64,000 nucleotides of DNA from Kalaharituber pfeilii (GCA_015179045.1 WHUZ01000015.1:806001-870000), one strand, 5' to 3'. Counted from the stretch's first letter, positions 44,301 to 58,026 are shown. The notes: a model not told the origin generated them from the letters alone. A program made the numbers and translations.

Positions 44301-44657
44301 GCGGTGTTCAGATTAAACTGTCCATATAAAATGTCTGAGTACCCTCTTGTGAAAATTGGATTTTTTTTCGTCAAATCTGAAACCGGTTTAGGGTCCAAAA
44401 TTCCGCCCGGAGTTTATGCATGCCAAAACCCGGATACCGCATCGAGGCTTGCAATATGCATCATATATATGCAGTTGTCGCAAAAATCCGACCGGATTTA
44501 TTTTGTGAAGAAACGCAGAAATAAACTAGTTTAACTGGTTTATACCTTGAAAAAACTAGATAAAATTTTGTATGTATGGAGGTTGCTGGATTTCCAGAAC
44601 TTGATAAAATTTTGAAATCCGGAAACTCTGGCCGGATTTTTCTAATCTGAATACCGC
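44301..44657 (-). mobile_element. 357-bp MITE, GCGGTATTC family, copy B (inverted)
   Basis: Ends are GCGGTGTTCAGATTA (44301) and TAATCTGAATACCGC (to 44657). The reverse complement matches copy A through GAAAAATCCGGCC, AAAATTTTATCAAGT, CCGGTCGGATTTTTG, GACAACTGCAT, GATGC and AACCGGTTTCAGATTT. The right flank is TA and the left is AA, so one target base has probably mutated. Confidence 0.8.
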
Positions 44658-47600
44658 TATTGACGCATTTTTGCTTATATTCCCCGGTTCTCTCACATTT
44701 ACCGGTAGGATCAAATAAAAAGACAAGGGGAGGACTCTGGGGAGTAGAGTAATCACTCCTTGTTGACGCTTTAAATCTAACTTACCGGATAGTTTCTTCT
44801 AAGCTAGCTACTTCAAACAAGTTAGATATGGGAGTAGATCGGGATCGGATGTTTGCCGCCATCGCGCGTATCTGGCCGCCTAACTGCCCAATCGTCCAGC
44901 CATTCACATGGCTGCGGCGTGGCATTCCTATGATATCGTTGTCGATTAACACCATATGAGTACATATCTTCTATACCAAACAAAGAGCACTGAATAAGAG
45001 ATGCTTGAGTGAAGCTATTTTTTTATTAATATGTTGAAGCCTTGACCGTAGGCGTAGTCGCGCTGTCAGCCCCTTAGAGCAGCATATCTGATCGGGGGGA
45101 CTGCAAAGCAGAGGTTGATGTGTGTCACCTATAAGAGCCTGTTGGATTCGCGGCTCAATAATTCCCCAAAGTTTATCCGACCAGGCGCAGCCATGATGTT
45201 CTGGAACGATTGAGCCAGTGAAGACTGAAAGTGGCTAGTTTCGCTTTGATAAGGTCCAGAATAGACGATAACGTGGGGGGCTCCAAAGTGGTGCTCGCAG
45301 GCCACGATTAGGACTATCCTAACACATGCTGAGCTCGGACATCGCGACGGGGCCCGCAGTGCAACAATATGACTTGTATATTACAGTACTAGGAGAGGTA
45401 TCCCCAACATGAAGAACCGAGAAGCCCAGTCCTGTTCAGGCATGTAACACATAGCATTACAAGTGGCTTAGTGTGGGTCTTTTCGGGCGATTTAAAGCTT
45501 CGTATAGCCTATGTCATTGCGACTCTAGCATTCAGCATCCGGAAGAATTCGTAATTCTACAGTTGGCGTAGTAACGTGTGCAGTTCGTTGGCGTGAATTC
45601 TGTTAATTTAATTTAAGCCTCATCTAGAAGCGCATTCCCAGAACTAATGCTCACGTATACCCGTTCTCGATGTACTCACCATCCTAGGGCAAGTATTATA
45701 CCGCTTCGTGGCCACCTTGAACAATCTCATCACTTCAACATCCCAACCCCCTCCTTTAGATGTTGACAACCTCTCCCTAGTCTTTGGAAGTGCCTATCCT
45801 CGCCCTTATCCTATATCCCGATCCCCCTGCCTGTCGCAAGCAAGTTCCTTGAATTTTTCGAATTCAAACCTCGTACTGTATCTACCGGTCTTGATAATGC
45901 ACTATTCAGGTTTACTGCACGTTGCGCAGGCGCTCAGAGAGGCTTGAGTGAGACAAGGAAAAATGGAGTAGTATCCACAGATACTATAGAGCTAGCTTGC
46001 CTTTCCACAGCGGAGCTGTGCTTTAATGGCTGGATATGTCGTCCGCAATCTGCGCAGTCAGAGCCAGTCATCTTCCCTACAGCAGGATTTGATAGAAATG
46101 ATCTCACATAACCGCACATACTCCAAAGAGGCACGGGCCGTACTCGCGGGCCACATGTGCAGTGCATAGTCATCATCGTTTGCATAATCCTTGCATCGGC
46201 AACTATAGAGTACAACATATTACAAGGCAGCCGATATCCAAACAACCTTCGGGAACGCAAAGTAAGGGGAGGGGGCTGCAGGCTGCGGGATGGCGGACGA
46301 AGGCAGGGGAAGGCGGAGACATACATATATGTAGAGCGGAAAGTGTGTTCCAACCGCATAGATTACACATCACTAGACGAAGTTGCAATTTCTCACTTAC
46401 CCCGATTTCCGGATCTGGGTCCAGACAAGTGACGCTTCTCGAGCTCCCGCTGCACCACACCCTCATCTCACTAAGCTAAGGCGCACGAGCGCAGTCGTCG
46501 CAATAATACCAATTCAGCGAGCTATCTCACAATTATCCAGCCTTCGGAAGATCCAGAGCTACATCTTACCTATATAAAAATATAAGGTGAACTGTGCATC
46601 ACCTCCATGCACTTTTTCCCCCCCTCTCCAACCGAGATTAAACATAGCCTTACTGGAATAGAAGCCGGAGTTACTGAGTCTGGCCCCTTTTGGTTCGTTA
46701 CACAGCGTGGAACGCTCAGTCACATTCCTTGACAGACGAGTTTAAAAATGAAAGCAGTAACCACCACCATTTGTACATGTAAACTTTACGATCATTATTG
46801 CTTCTTCAAGTGATATTATAGAGTATCCAAGATGTAATGTTATGAAGATCACAATGGCCTTCAAGATGCGTGCATGCATGTATTCATCCAATGACTGTAG
46901 AGTACTCCGTAGCTTCCTCTGAAGACAACAGATACGAAAATGGCATCAATCTTTTTTTTTTAGCTCCCCATTCATTTAGCAGCCAGTTACACCCCTCCTT
47001 ACGTTATCTAATTTGACGTTTGCACCACCCCTGCGAGAGTTTGATGACGTCGCACGAGGCCCCAACTTACCCAGTTCGACGCGTACCCCTCGTCACTAAA
47101 CTATTTTCAACCTTGTACTTTCCCTAAAGTCCCCATTGGGCAACCTCCCAAGTTGAAAAACCGCCAAAAAAGGTAGTCGGTAAAAAGTTCGAAGCTTAGA
47201 AGCTACCAAACATCCCGAGCGACTAACAAAGGAAACCTAAAAGTTGCCGGAGTAAGAGAGAACAAAAAAAAAGTTTTTCTTTGTGCATTTCTGGTCAAAC
47301 CTTTCTTATTTCCTTTTCTTTTCCCAGTTCGGACGGGCATGAAAAAGAAGCAAGCACATATTCTTTTTCTTTGAACTACCAGCGCTAAACATAAAATCAT
47401 GGCATCACTATCACAGACAAGCTTGATCAGGTCAAGTCCCATTCATTAATTCATGGTTCCTACTCCTATTCTCTCTCTCAAACTATCATCCTACCTAACC
47501 TCCTAGGAAACTTCGCTCTAATTCCGATTATGCCGATTCTTACTCTTTCCTTTCCCTCCATACGCTTAACCCACTATAAGTGACCCCTTATTTTCTGAAG

Positions 47601-48397
47601 GAAAACTAAAGCCAGATAAATTTCATAATCATACCGTCATTATCGTCAAATATACTATCGACCCACCCATTCCAAATTCCAAACCAATCACACGCTGGTG
47701 TCTCACTTAAACAGGAATTAAAATAGACCTAAAAAACAATAACAATCAGAGAATATTCAAAACTTGCGTCCTAGAAAAATTCTGCCCATGATGGTATCGC
47801 CCACAGTGCATATATTGCAACATTTAAAAGAAAACAAAAAATGTAAAAATGAAACACAAAAAGCCAACCCCATGATTCTTTTTTGTTCGTAGCCCAGAAA
47901 CCCTTACAGAATACAGCCTTATACAAGTGCAGAACTAGGAAAGACAATCAAGAAAAGCAAATTTCCCATATGCTCTGACAACATACAATGTAAAAAAAAA
48001 AGGCTAAGGCATTAAGAGTATTAAAAAAAAAAAAAAAAAAAATAGAATTCACAAAATATATCAAACGCCTTCATGAACGAGAAAACATTTCTCTTTCTGT
48101 TTTATGCCCCCCGGGGAAAAATAAACAAATCGTTCTCAGTGTCTTTGAGAATGTAAACCCAAACCCAAGATGAAAGCTGGCAAACTGACAAAATACCGAC
48201 CCAAATACAAGAAAATGTGACCGCAAAAACACCCATAATGATCTTTAAACGAGAGAGAAATGTTAAAGGGGAATAAAACCAAAACAGATCACCATGTATG
48301 GTGAGAAAACAAACATCCGCGCCATATGATGAGGAAACACCGAAGGAAAAGAATTATTACAAGTCGCCGCGGCATTCGGTTCTGGCTCGACTTTTGC
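44658..48397. other. Gene-desert segment, partly long 3' region of the next gene
   Basis: I see no supportable gene. A GTAGAGTACTCCGTA palindrome-type word is at 46898-46912. From about 47200 the DNA becomes very AT-rich with many A tracts (for example near 47990-48045), which may be the 3' UTR or terminator zone of the minus-strand gene ending at 48398. Frames near 45934-46479 on both strands overlap one another and lack domains. Confidence 0.35.
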
Positions 48398-49405
48398 TCA
48401 TTCTGAGTTTACCTCGTCATCTCTACATTCCTCCCCCTCGTCCTCCTCTTCATCATCGTCTTCCTCAGGTAACCCAAAGCTCTGTTCCAGCACTAGTCCT
48501 CTACCAGTCCCATTCATTTCAGGGGGACATAAGCGTGCCAATTCTGGTGTAGTCGATGCGGAGTAAAGCAGCTCTGGTGGATCGTCATAGAGTCCCATTC
48601 CAACCAGCTCAGGCCCTTCGTCGTCGTCAACCTCCGCATGCTCCTCCTTGTCTACCACGAGTTGGAATGACGGGTGCTCTGGAGAATTGTATGATAAACC
48701 CATAGAGTATCCATGCTCTTGATATGAAGGCCGACACCCAAGAAGCTCCAGAGAACTTTGTTCTGGGAAATAGGCATCAGCAGCAGTTTGTTTGGGAACA
48801 AACACAGTAGTCATGTTTCCTGCAGGATCTCGTGCAATCATTGGTACCAGCATGAAAGCACCAGGGACACCAGGTGCAGTGTAAAACTGACCATTCATGA
48901 TAGGAGTAGTAGCAGGTGTTATTGGAGTCCGAGGGGCCATAGGAAGTGTATATTGGTCTAGAAAAGGGGAAGATTCATTGCTGTATGTTCCCATATCTGG
49001 GTTGGCAGACGAAATGGTCGACATTGCAGTATCAGGAATGAAGTTTTCGTTGTAAACATGTTCAAAGCTCGTGGATAGGGACAATAGAGGTCGGGGGTGT
49101 TGTGGTGCTGAAGCAGGTGGATAGTAGTCCTGAGAACCAAATTGCTTCGGTATTATCCCCTCCATCGACGGGCCCTCAACCCCCCACATCCCTCCGTAAC
49201 CACCTTCGAGTCCCCCATAACCACACAAACTTTCCTCCTGTTGGGCAATTCGAACACCATGGGACTGGTATGGATGTGGATACGGCGTCTGTTCGCATGG
49301 ACCGAATATTGTTGGTACTTGCTTGAAATAATACGGATCCTGATATAATGGCTCCTCGCCGGCACAAGAACCATCGTAGTGGGAAAAGACAGGTTGGGTC
49401 TGCAT
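48398..49405 (-). CDS. Hypothetical acidic, disordered protein
   Basis: A single 335-codon exon. The first half is Tyr/Pro/Gly/Ser-rich (FSHYDGSCAGEEPLYQDPYY, GGLEGGYGGMWGVEG), the middle is Pro/Thr-rich (MAPRTPITPATTPIMNGQ), and the end is strongly acidic (LPEEDDDEEEDEGEECRDD). There is no folded domain, membrane segment or signal peptide. This composition is typical of transcriptional regulators or condensate-forming proteins, but no DNA-binding motif is present, so no function is assigned. An in-frame stop just upstream supports the ATG at 49405. A GTACGT donor near 49479 and a TACTGACATAG acceptor about 45 nt later suggest a leader intron. The gene stands alone between a 16-kb and a 14.6-kb gene-free stretch. 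Confidence 0.65.
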   Translation of the reverse strand: MQTQPVFSHYDGSCAGEEPLYQDPYYFKQVPTIFGPCEQTPYPHPYQSHGVRIAQQEESLCGYGGLEGGYGGMWGVEGPSMEGIIPKQFGSQDYYPPASAPQHPRPLLSLSTSFEHVYNENFIPDTAMSTISSANPDMGTYSNESSPFLDQYTLPMAPRTPITPATTPIMNGQFYTAPGVPGAFMLVPMIARDPAGNMTTVFVPKQTAADAYFPEQSSLELLGCRPSYQEHGYSMGLSYNSPEHPSFQLVVDKEEHAEVDDDEGPELVGMGLYDDPPELLYSASTTPELARLCPPEMNGTGRGLVLEQSFGLPEEDDDEEEDEGEECRDDEVNSE

Positions 49406-52400
49406 TGAAAGGATTGCAAGGTCTGTGATGGTGCTATGTCAGTAAAGCAGATGAAACTGTTGCGCTGATGGCAGACGTACGAAGTTGCTGTTGGGGCGAG
49501 ACGGTGGCCGTAGATAGATTGCAGATAGATATAGAAAGGTTCTCACAAAGATGCTGGCAGGAGCAGCGGGAGCTGCAAGTATCTTAAAGTGCGGATACGG
49601 TAAGATGACGGGAGGCCAGTTCCTGCTTAGCCCCAAGCCTCATGGACTGGAGCAGAGAGACGACAACGGGTAAGTAGGAGTAGGTATCTGCTGAGGGGGG
49701 AGGGGGCAGGGGTCCTAGAAGAGGGCCCGTTCGTGTGTCACTCCCCATTTTTGGGGTATTTTGCGCTTCCGATGGCCCAGGCCCAGGCCCCGTAGTGATG
49801 GTCCTGACCGCGTGTGGTGGAAGCGATCGCAGCTCGGCTCTGGCCCCCATTAGCCCACACGAGGGGCTGCGCTTGCTCGGTGGGCTCGCGCCTTTCCGCT
49901 TGGGGCAACCGCTGTCATGGCTGGAAACGAGATGGTTCGGGCCACCGTTTTGTGATCCTTAGGGCGCCCCGCTAGGCCCCTGTGGGCAAGCGGTGACCCA
50001 TGCGCTCCACAACCTTCGGTCCCACCGCGGCTGAGATATATGTCATGGAAACAATGACTGAGGGAATGCCACTGTGCAAGGATGCCCGCACAAGGGCCTG
50101 TTCCTAGCCCTCGCCGCACAGCGCCCAAGTGCCGGAGTAGAAAAAGAATTATGCGCGCTGTGCCCCTCCCCATGGTGCTCCAGCCAGGCGAGCAGGGTCC
50201 GGAAAAGCAAGAACGGCGGTGTCGCAAAAGCATATCTGTGAGCAAATGGTCCACTAGCGGGCGCCTCCCCCCTCTTCCACAAACAAACGTGCATAATCTT
50301 ATTAGGGCCGAAGTAGTGTTATTACTATTGCTGCGATGGCCACTGCCTCCCTATCACATTCCTGTCAATCCCAGGCGAGCCAGTTGCGAACATTAAGGCA
50401 AGGGCGACAAGGCTAGGGATAGGATGATACAACTCTACGTTGCAACAAGATGATGATGCGTATCTAAGCCGGTTTCTGACTGCAAATTTATAGCTGCCAT
50501 CCATCTCAACGAGCGGGTACAATTGCATGGGCGTGCATGGAAGTCTGTTTTTGGAACATCATTGGTTGGCTTTAGTTGGAATGTGACAGAGCTGCTACTG
50601 CCTGCCGGGTTCTTGGAAATGACCAAGTCGATAACTTAACTCAAAGTGAAGCATGGTCAGATCACAGTCTCATTTGTACCCGCTCCAATCAGCAGGGAAA
50701 AAAGCAAAACAAGGGCGCTGAAACACTTTCCTGTCTGAAAGCCAAGTTCTTCTTTAGGTGCTGAGATCGAACACAGGATTGCATCCCGCAGGCTCTGATG
50801 CTGGACTTCTAAGTTGCTATTTCAACGCTTCCTACCGGCTTGCTTCACTCACAAAATGTAAATAATTATCGGGAAGGACAAAAATTTTCCGTGCATGTTT
50901 GTTCACTTAGGGTATAAATGCATGCGCGAATGCTGAGACAATTGCGGCAACAGTGCTGGTAGGAGAAAGATGAGCTTCCTCTAAGCCCGTTATTGAACTT
51001 CGCGGGGAGTACTTGTATGATACTGTACCCACGCGGCGGGCTCCTGTGCAAAATAGCGCCCATATCCCTGCAAGGTCGGACAGAAAAGTTAAAAACCGTA
51101 AAAGGTCGATGGGATGGTGATGTATGTGTGCGTTTCGCATGTGTGGGATATATGTAGAGTACTCTATACATACAAAAATGGTGTGCGTCCGTGTGTCACT
51201 AAAGAGCTTAATCCCTGTGGCCATGGGAATTAGATTAACTTGTATCCACCCCTAGGTTAGGGAAATCGGCAATGTAAAGTATGGTATCGCCGTGAATAAA
51301 CTTTCCTGTCATCACAAGTGAGACAAGGGTCCAAACTAGCCACACAGGCCTGGTCGCTGTGGGGATCTCTTGTCTCACTTTCTGTTTCGCCCTTACAAAC
51401 AACTCGGAAAAATAAATAAATGTTAGCTGCGCTCACCTGAGAAATTAAATCTGTTGCAGTGCCTAACAATTTCATGCATTATTGCATAAGTACATATGCA
51501 TGTATACCCCCATCCACATCGCGGACAGAGCCTTGCAGCACTGGATAAATGCTGTTGGTTTCCCAATTTCCGGCGTGAAAACTGTAATAGCATACCGACC
51601 TTGTCGATTACCTGCGATTCGAAAATGGTCTGTTTATCTTGAAGAAATATCATTTGCCCACAATCTGATCTTAGCGCCCAAGCGCAGAAGTATGGGAGCT
51701 GACGAAGATTATATGTAATTGATAGAAGGTTACACTTGCAAGTCCAGAGACACGATTTCTTGCCTCATCATACCACAAGTGACGCGACTCTTTCTAATTG
51801 TGCTTGTTCATTATTTCCGACTATCATCTTTATGATATTTTTGTTTTAGTTTTTTCTTTTTGCGGGGCTTATCATTTTTCTATGAGCACAAGAAAGCTCA
51901 CCCAGACGAACAGACCACTTATGGCAAAGTAGAGTACTGTCCAACCGTTTTCTAATGGAGATGTGGCGGAGCGGAGGGTTGGATGGAATGTAACACTGCA
52001 AGAGACGTGGCTGACCGAATGACCTGATCCAAATAATTTTTCGTTGGCATGAAAGACTGGGAAAAGCAACAAGGTAGCCAACTTGGGACACTTGCAGTGC
52101 CAGTGCTTTCTTCCCGTCCCTGGTACCTGAACGGACGCTAGCACGCAAACAGGTAGTTCTGACGCCTGGGGCCTGGGATCCCTTCGTTTTGTTCTGTAGA
52201 TGTGAATTATTGTGAGTGGATATGGGGGTTACCGTTTTTCTGGAACCATGTGTCGGCGAATCAGCGTCCGGAAATGACCTTGAATCTGACTGAGCCTAGC
52301 GATTACAGACAGGGTATTGGAAATAGCTGCCGAACTTTCCTTTCGCTTGGGCGCCAGTGGGGTGGTGGGCCGGATAAGGGAGGTAATAGGGTGTGTGTGG

Positions 52401-53660
52401 ATGTGCGATGAACAGGGGTCATTGCGATAAAACCTATCCTAGCTTTGTAAGGTGTGGGCGAGATGGTGTAATCGTTGCAGGCTGGGGGGGGGAATATCAA
52501 GAGAGGGCAGGGCACTTGTTAGCTGTTTGCATCCAAGCAAGGAGGTGGGTTCCACTGTATGAGCACTTACATACTCTAGGTCCTACACCAGTCTAAAGCG
52601 GCAGACGCACACACAGGCACCCACGCGCATCCACATGCAGAGTCGCAGTATCATGGGTGTACTCTACTCAAGGACGAGATGTGCCCACCCTCGAACATGG
52701 TACGCCTGCAAACAGGCGCCTGGCCCTGAAGGGCTTGTATGTGTAACTGTGATTTGCATATGACTTCGGGGAGAGAGGCTAGGTACTCGAGTGCAGTACG
52801 AGTACTCCAGAGCAGCTGGTCACACCGCTGCTCCATCCATAAAGCCGGCCAGTACGCGTCTCTTGTTTTCGATGACGATGCATTTCACAGCAGCATTTCA
52901 CAGCACGCTGTAGTGACAAAGGGAGAACACTAAGCCGGTGTGCGGTGACAGTGAAGTGCGACCACTAGGATGTGGCCAAGGCCTCGGTGCGTGTGCGCTC
53001 TCGCTCCCTCGCCGTGGCCAGGTGCAACAGCAAAGCGGAAGTGGGCGGGATGGGATGCCAACAGTGGATGGGAGCTGCCCGTTTCGTCCTATCTTCGCGC
53101 TGCTGGGCACAGGGAGTCGAGCACAAGTACTCAAGTACTCAAGTACAAGTACCTACCAGCACAGGGGTCCGGCCTGGCGCCGTGCGCGCAAGGATCGCAT
53201 GGCACAGGTCCGCTGGCAGAGCGACAACTGATGTGAAGTGAGAGCAGGAGCGGCTGCCCGTGTCGGGCCCAGGAGGGCACCTTAGGCACCTTAGGTAATG
53301 CGCACGCAAACACAATGCATCCCCGAGCTGCGGCACAAAGACGAGTCGAGCCTAGGCGTGCAGTTGCTTCATGCTTGCTCTTGCCTTCTTCTCCTTTCTC
53401 CCGGGAGACATCTCGACGCGGTGTTCTCCGTCGTCGAAACATTCCGCGGCAAGCCCACGGCCGGTGGGGCCAAGCCTGAAATTGCCGGCCGCAGTGCGCA
53501 GATTGTAGAGTGCTCTACTTTGCGATGTATGATACCTCAATACGAGCTCACACGTCCCGCCAGGCAGGCCCTGCACTGTCTCATCGTCACTGAAATGGGC
53601 GCTGGTGGCAAGCAGCCGGATCTCCCACGACTATGAATCAGATGAAACAAAAGTATCTCC
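49406..53660. other. Long leader/intergenic region of the 335-residue gene
   Basis: The stretch near 49640-50360 is GC-rich; overlapping frames on both strands there reflect composition. A near-palindrome TGTAGAGTACTCTATACA lies at 51153-51170, AGTAGAGTACT at about 51928, and GTAGAGTGCTCTAC at 53505-53518. AAGTACTCAAGTACTC-like repeats lie near 53125-53155 and ACCTTAGGCACCTTAGG near 53279. No domain-bearing frame is seen. Confidence 0.35.
53505..53518. repeat. 14-bp palindrome GTAGAGTGCTCTAC
   Basis: A near-perfect inverted repeat centred on GC (GTAGAG/CTCTAC arms). It belongs to a set of GTAGAG-centred palindromes scattered through 46.9-58.1 kb. Confidence 0.5.
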
Positions 53661-56600
53661 CACCGGCGTTGGAGTGAATGAAGCAGGCAGATGATCCTCC
53701 CCTCCCCCCCCATTCCAAGTTCTGGCGTAGTGCCTACTGACTACAGTGCCAACAGCGACTGGGCCTCAATCAAACCCTCCCCTCCCCTCGAGTCACGCAT
53801 ACATTGCTTCACCGTGAGCCAAGTCGCACGGCCCTCTCCTCTACCTAGCCCCCAGACGGCCCACCCTGTTGCAACATCTGGAAGACCCCAAGATCAAGTA
53901 CGGCTAAGGAATCCCTCTCCGGCTGTAATGCCCAATTTGAGCACATCGCAGCACTTGTTCCGCTGATTGGTGAGGAAAATAGTTTCCTCTGGCACCTTCA
54001 TGACTTGATCTACTGGCTTTAATCCCATTTAGAGTGCTGCAACTCCACTTGAGCGATAGTCGGCTTGAATGGATAGTATTCTCTGGATTCCTCAGAAAGA
54101 CAATTGGGTCAGGGATCCATCGTTCTGGCCAACTAATCAGCTGGTTACGAGACCACACTGGCACACTTGACACACAAATTAGAACATCCATATGGCTTGG
54201 ACCCAAGGAGAGCCCGTCTTCCACTACCCATGGCTTCTAACTGGTCAAAGTTGCCTCTAGCCTCGGTCCCCAAGTGACTCCTGAAGTTGACGCAGCTGAT
54301 ATGGTACAACAGCAGAAAAAGCCTCTGGGAATAGAAGGGATGACGCAACTAGCTATAATAGACTAAGATAGGGGAACACCCATTTCAAAATGTAAGATGC
54401 TCATTCCTGATCTTTGTAATGGTCCATACACGCACATGTTGGATAGGTACGCTGCTGATATTCTTGGCATTTCATGACAGATCTTGACCTCCCAAATTAA
54501 AGATGGACCGGGGCAAGTCCTCAAGTTGTAGTGTCACAATGGAGGATGAGGTTTTACATTCGCAGGGGTACTCGTTACTGGCATTTAGTGATGCAGGTGG
54601 GGCTGTTATGGCCATGCGAGAAGTCTACCGGATCGGGGATGGATATTGCTACTGACAGGTATTTTCCATACAGTTTTGCTCCCAAAAGTCAGGAACAGGC
54701 CTTAGTCTCACCTGGTCACAGACCACTCGCACGGCCTATAACTTTGCCCCCACCTTCATCATTAATGCTGGTAACGAGTATGAACGAGCTGTCTAGCAAC
54801 CTTGCAGACTTGGGCGCTCTGAGGGCCTATGCGGCAGACAAGGTCCTAATGAAAGGAAAGTTGCAAAATGGCTTCCGACTGACAAATAGCTATCCCAAGT
54901 CCTCCCTGAACGGGATCATCGGTAACTCTGTGCTTATACCCGAACGCATGCCTTCATATCGTGCCACATGCCTATCCTCATAACGTATTGTAGAGGACTA
55001 TACAGCTGCTTCAGGTAATGCAAGGCGCACGTAGGTATTTCAACTGTATCACGCTTACTTCGTTTACTTCGAACAAATTAATGGCGGACAGTTAGAACGC
55101 ATTACGCCACTTTCTGCTCGCCTCAGATGAGGCCTGCGATCCTGGTATTGGACCGTATTACCTGCCCCGGGTATTGAGCTTGGACCATGCTAACTTTCGC
55201 CCAGCTTGCCAAATCATCCAGCCGGCAAACATTCTATTATTTTACCCCGACAGCCTGCCAATTACATATGCACAACATGGAGCCATAACTCAGCCACTCA
55301 TGAGTGATGGGCAAAATGAGTGTGTAAACGTTTGGGGTCCGTAACGAGGAAGTCCACGCTGAGTTGCCTTCAGAGGATGAGTGAAATTCAATCAAGCCTC
55401 TGGGTAGCTGATTGTTGTAATTACGCCCGGAGATACTCGAATACTGTACATTCGGTGAAATGCACCCGAACAGCTGTCAATTCTCCAGATGTCTTAATGA
55501 GGGAGAAGTTGGACTAGAGAAGCTAAGAACAACAAATCCCAAGCGAGCACGAGACTGATCCCAAGCAAGCCACCTTGGGTACATTGCTGCCTATCTCCAA
55601 GAAGAAAAATATATGCGCAAACGATAAAGAAGCTCTGCAGTCACACAAGAATTTTGTTGTCATGAGACAGATCGTCGTGGAAACTAACTATCATAGGCTG
55701 ATCCAATTCCTTCTTCTCGCCTATTTTGGGTCCTGCCACCACGTTTCTATACGCTCGGCATGAACTCAAGTGTGACCAGGAGGAACAAAAAGGGTGTTCA
55801 GATTGCATGAGGGCATGTGATATACCCATCTACAACCTGTCGCGACGTATGCACCATCTTAAGATGCTCTTATAATCTTATCGTATTGTAATAAGGAGCA
55901 CTATTCTGCAAAGGAATCTAGTGCGTCATTTTTTGACCATAACACTTATTCTCTAGACTTGCGCCAATAGAAAGGAAAAGGCATAAGAAACAAAGAAATC
56001 AAAATAACTAAACGGCACATTTGAAATGGCTTACGAACTATCAACAACAAATTTAGTACACATTCAGGGTTGTAGGTGCATTCGTCATTTGAATAACAAG
56101 GGATAGGAATGGAATGACTATGAAAGAGAACTTGAGTTGACCACCATGGCAGGTGCCCCACAAGGCCCGTACATCCTGAATACTATCCCTTCCTTCATCA
56201 AATCGTAATTCAGGATAGCACTTGAATATAGATATTAGGGGCTCCAAATTCGGAAATACAAGAAGCAAAAGCAAGAATTACAAATCCATCGTAGAGTAAG
56301 GCGTCTTACCTTTTCTGGCTGAACATGATTTAAAGATGCTGCTGAGTCTAGCCTTTGTTTGGGAAGTCCGTATGATACTAGTTTAAAAATATGCACAATT
56401 AATCAACTGAATCACGCAGTATACCTAGCACGGCAACCTCATTCGTTGGTATTGCGAGACGAGGTTAGTATTTCGAGACGAGAATTGTTTGTCCTCAAGG
56501 GATCGACGATGCCTTTGTCTTGGGCACTTGGTAACTGAATACGAAACATATATCCTATCTTAAAAAGCTGATTTGTTGCTAAGTTGAGAGGCATAGGTGC

Positions 56601-58020
56601 CAGAATCAATACTAATTAACAAAATCAAGCACCAACAGGCGCTCCAAAGATTCAAAAAATCTAAATTCTCCAAGAACTTCGCTCGTTCTGCCGTAGAGAT
56701 ATGCAGTACTTTAAGTAGGGCATACGCTAAAATCTTACCATGTGAGGATGAGCTTCGATTCCTACATGATTTGCAGGCAAGACAAGCGTATCTCACAGCC
56801 TTGACCAAGTACTGCCTGGCGGTCTGCGGGATTAATTTATCCGAGGAAACAAGTGAATATCGAGAAACATATCGCACTGACTATCTTACAAAGGTCAACT
56901 GTGGCGTTGATTTTACTTGTTAAAATTACTGCTAAGATGGTTTCTATCATTCGCTTCGTCGATACGGTGGATATGATGTCATATTTATCGTTTACCAAAG
57001 TGCAGCTGCATGCAGGATGCTAGTCAAATGGATGTTTGCACATGACAGGTACATTGGTTGGCTGCCATTAACTGAACGTTAACCTGGGTAAGGGACAACT
57101 GGGATTCAATTGACGCCTTTTGATAGTGGTAAGAAAATTCGACAAGAGCTGAAACTTTGAGGTGAGAGGTACATGCGTGGGTATTGACCCCTTCTCGTCG
57201 TCCCATGTATCGGACCCTCATTGGTAGTGCTCCTTTCAAACTGCAGCCTTTAAAGTGATTGTGGCTCCTGATCCAACAATCTGAAGCTCTCCTAATAACG
57301 GTCACATGAACCTGCAAATATCAGTTGAACTGGGGCTATTTGATCTGAGTAACGTATCGCAATCATGTTGAGCCTTATGCCACATGTGCATATATGAGTT
57401 GCTGGACTGACCCTAGATCTACCAATAACTAACCAGGAGAGAAGAGTATCACTGGAGGAAAAAAAAAAATCTTTGGGATACGGAAGGTCTCTGCGCGGAT
57501 TCTATTACCAGTACTCTACATACTGTATATTATCATAGCACCATGAACTTTCTTTCGAAGGCAAGCATACGCGCGGTGGTTGTGCGCACATGTATGTTGT
57601 TGAAAATGAATGATTTCACCCAGATGGCGAGCTGCAAGGAATTTAATGTGAGGAGGGGATATATGTATGCAGACGGCCATCTTGAGAGTCTAACACAGGA
57701 GTCAAGCTAATAAAATGAAGCCGAGATGTAATAGTTAAGATATGTAGAGTACAATGAGATTACTCGATGCGCATACCTGGAAAGTCTACACAAATGTTGG
57801 AGCTGTGACAGTGTGTGCCGTTTCAATATATTGTACATTTGTATTACTTTCCGGGTGGTTGTATCTATCAATAGTTTTATATTACAAATTCATTTCGAAC
57901 ATATAATATTGAGATTATATCATATCCTTGGTGTAATTGCGTATGCTCTTGACGAAATATCGTACTGATTTTTTTTTCCTCCCCTCGGTGAGGCTATGTA
58001 CAGTATGTCACCAACAACTA
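53661..58020. other. Gene-free stretch with two unproven frames
   Basis: A frame at 54531-54983 (+, 150 codons) and one at 56597-56923 (+, 108 codons, with a helical charged stretch RFKKSKFSKNFARSAVEICS) are the longest. Neither has a domain, intron partner or clear codon preference. The second looks somewhat more protein-like and might be a small orphan gene or a decayed fragment. No repeats beyond scattered GTAGAGTAC words are seen. Confidence 0.3.
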
Positions 58021-58026
58021 GCGGCT

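Noticed and set aside
54531..54983. 150-codon frame as a gene
   Set aside because: No domain, no splice partners, no codon bias visible, and it lies in ordinary intergenic DNA.
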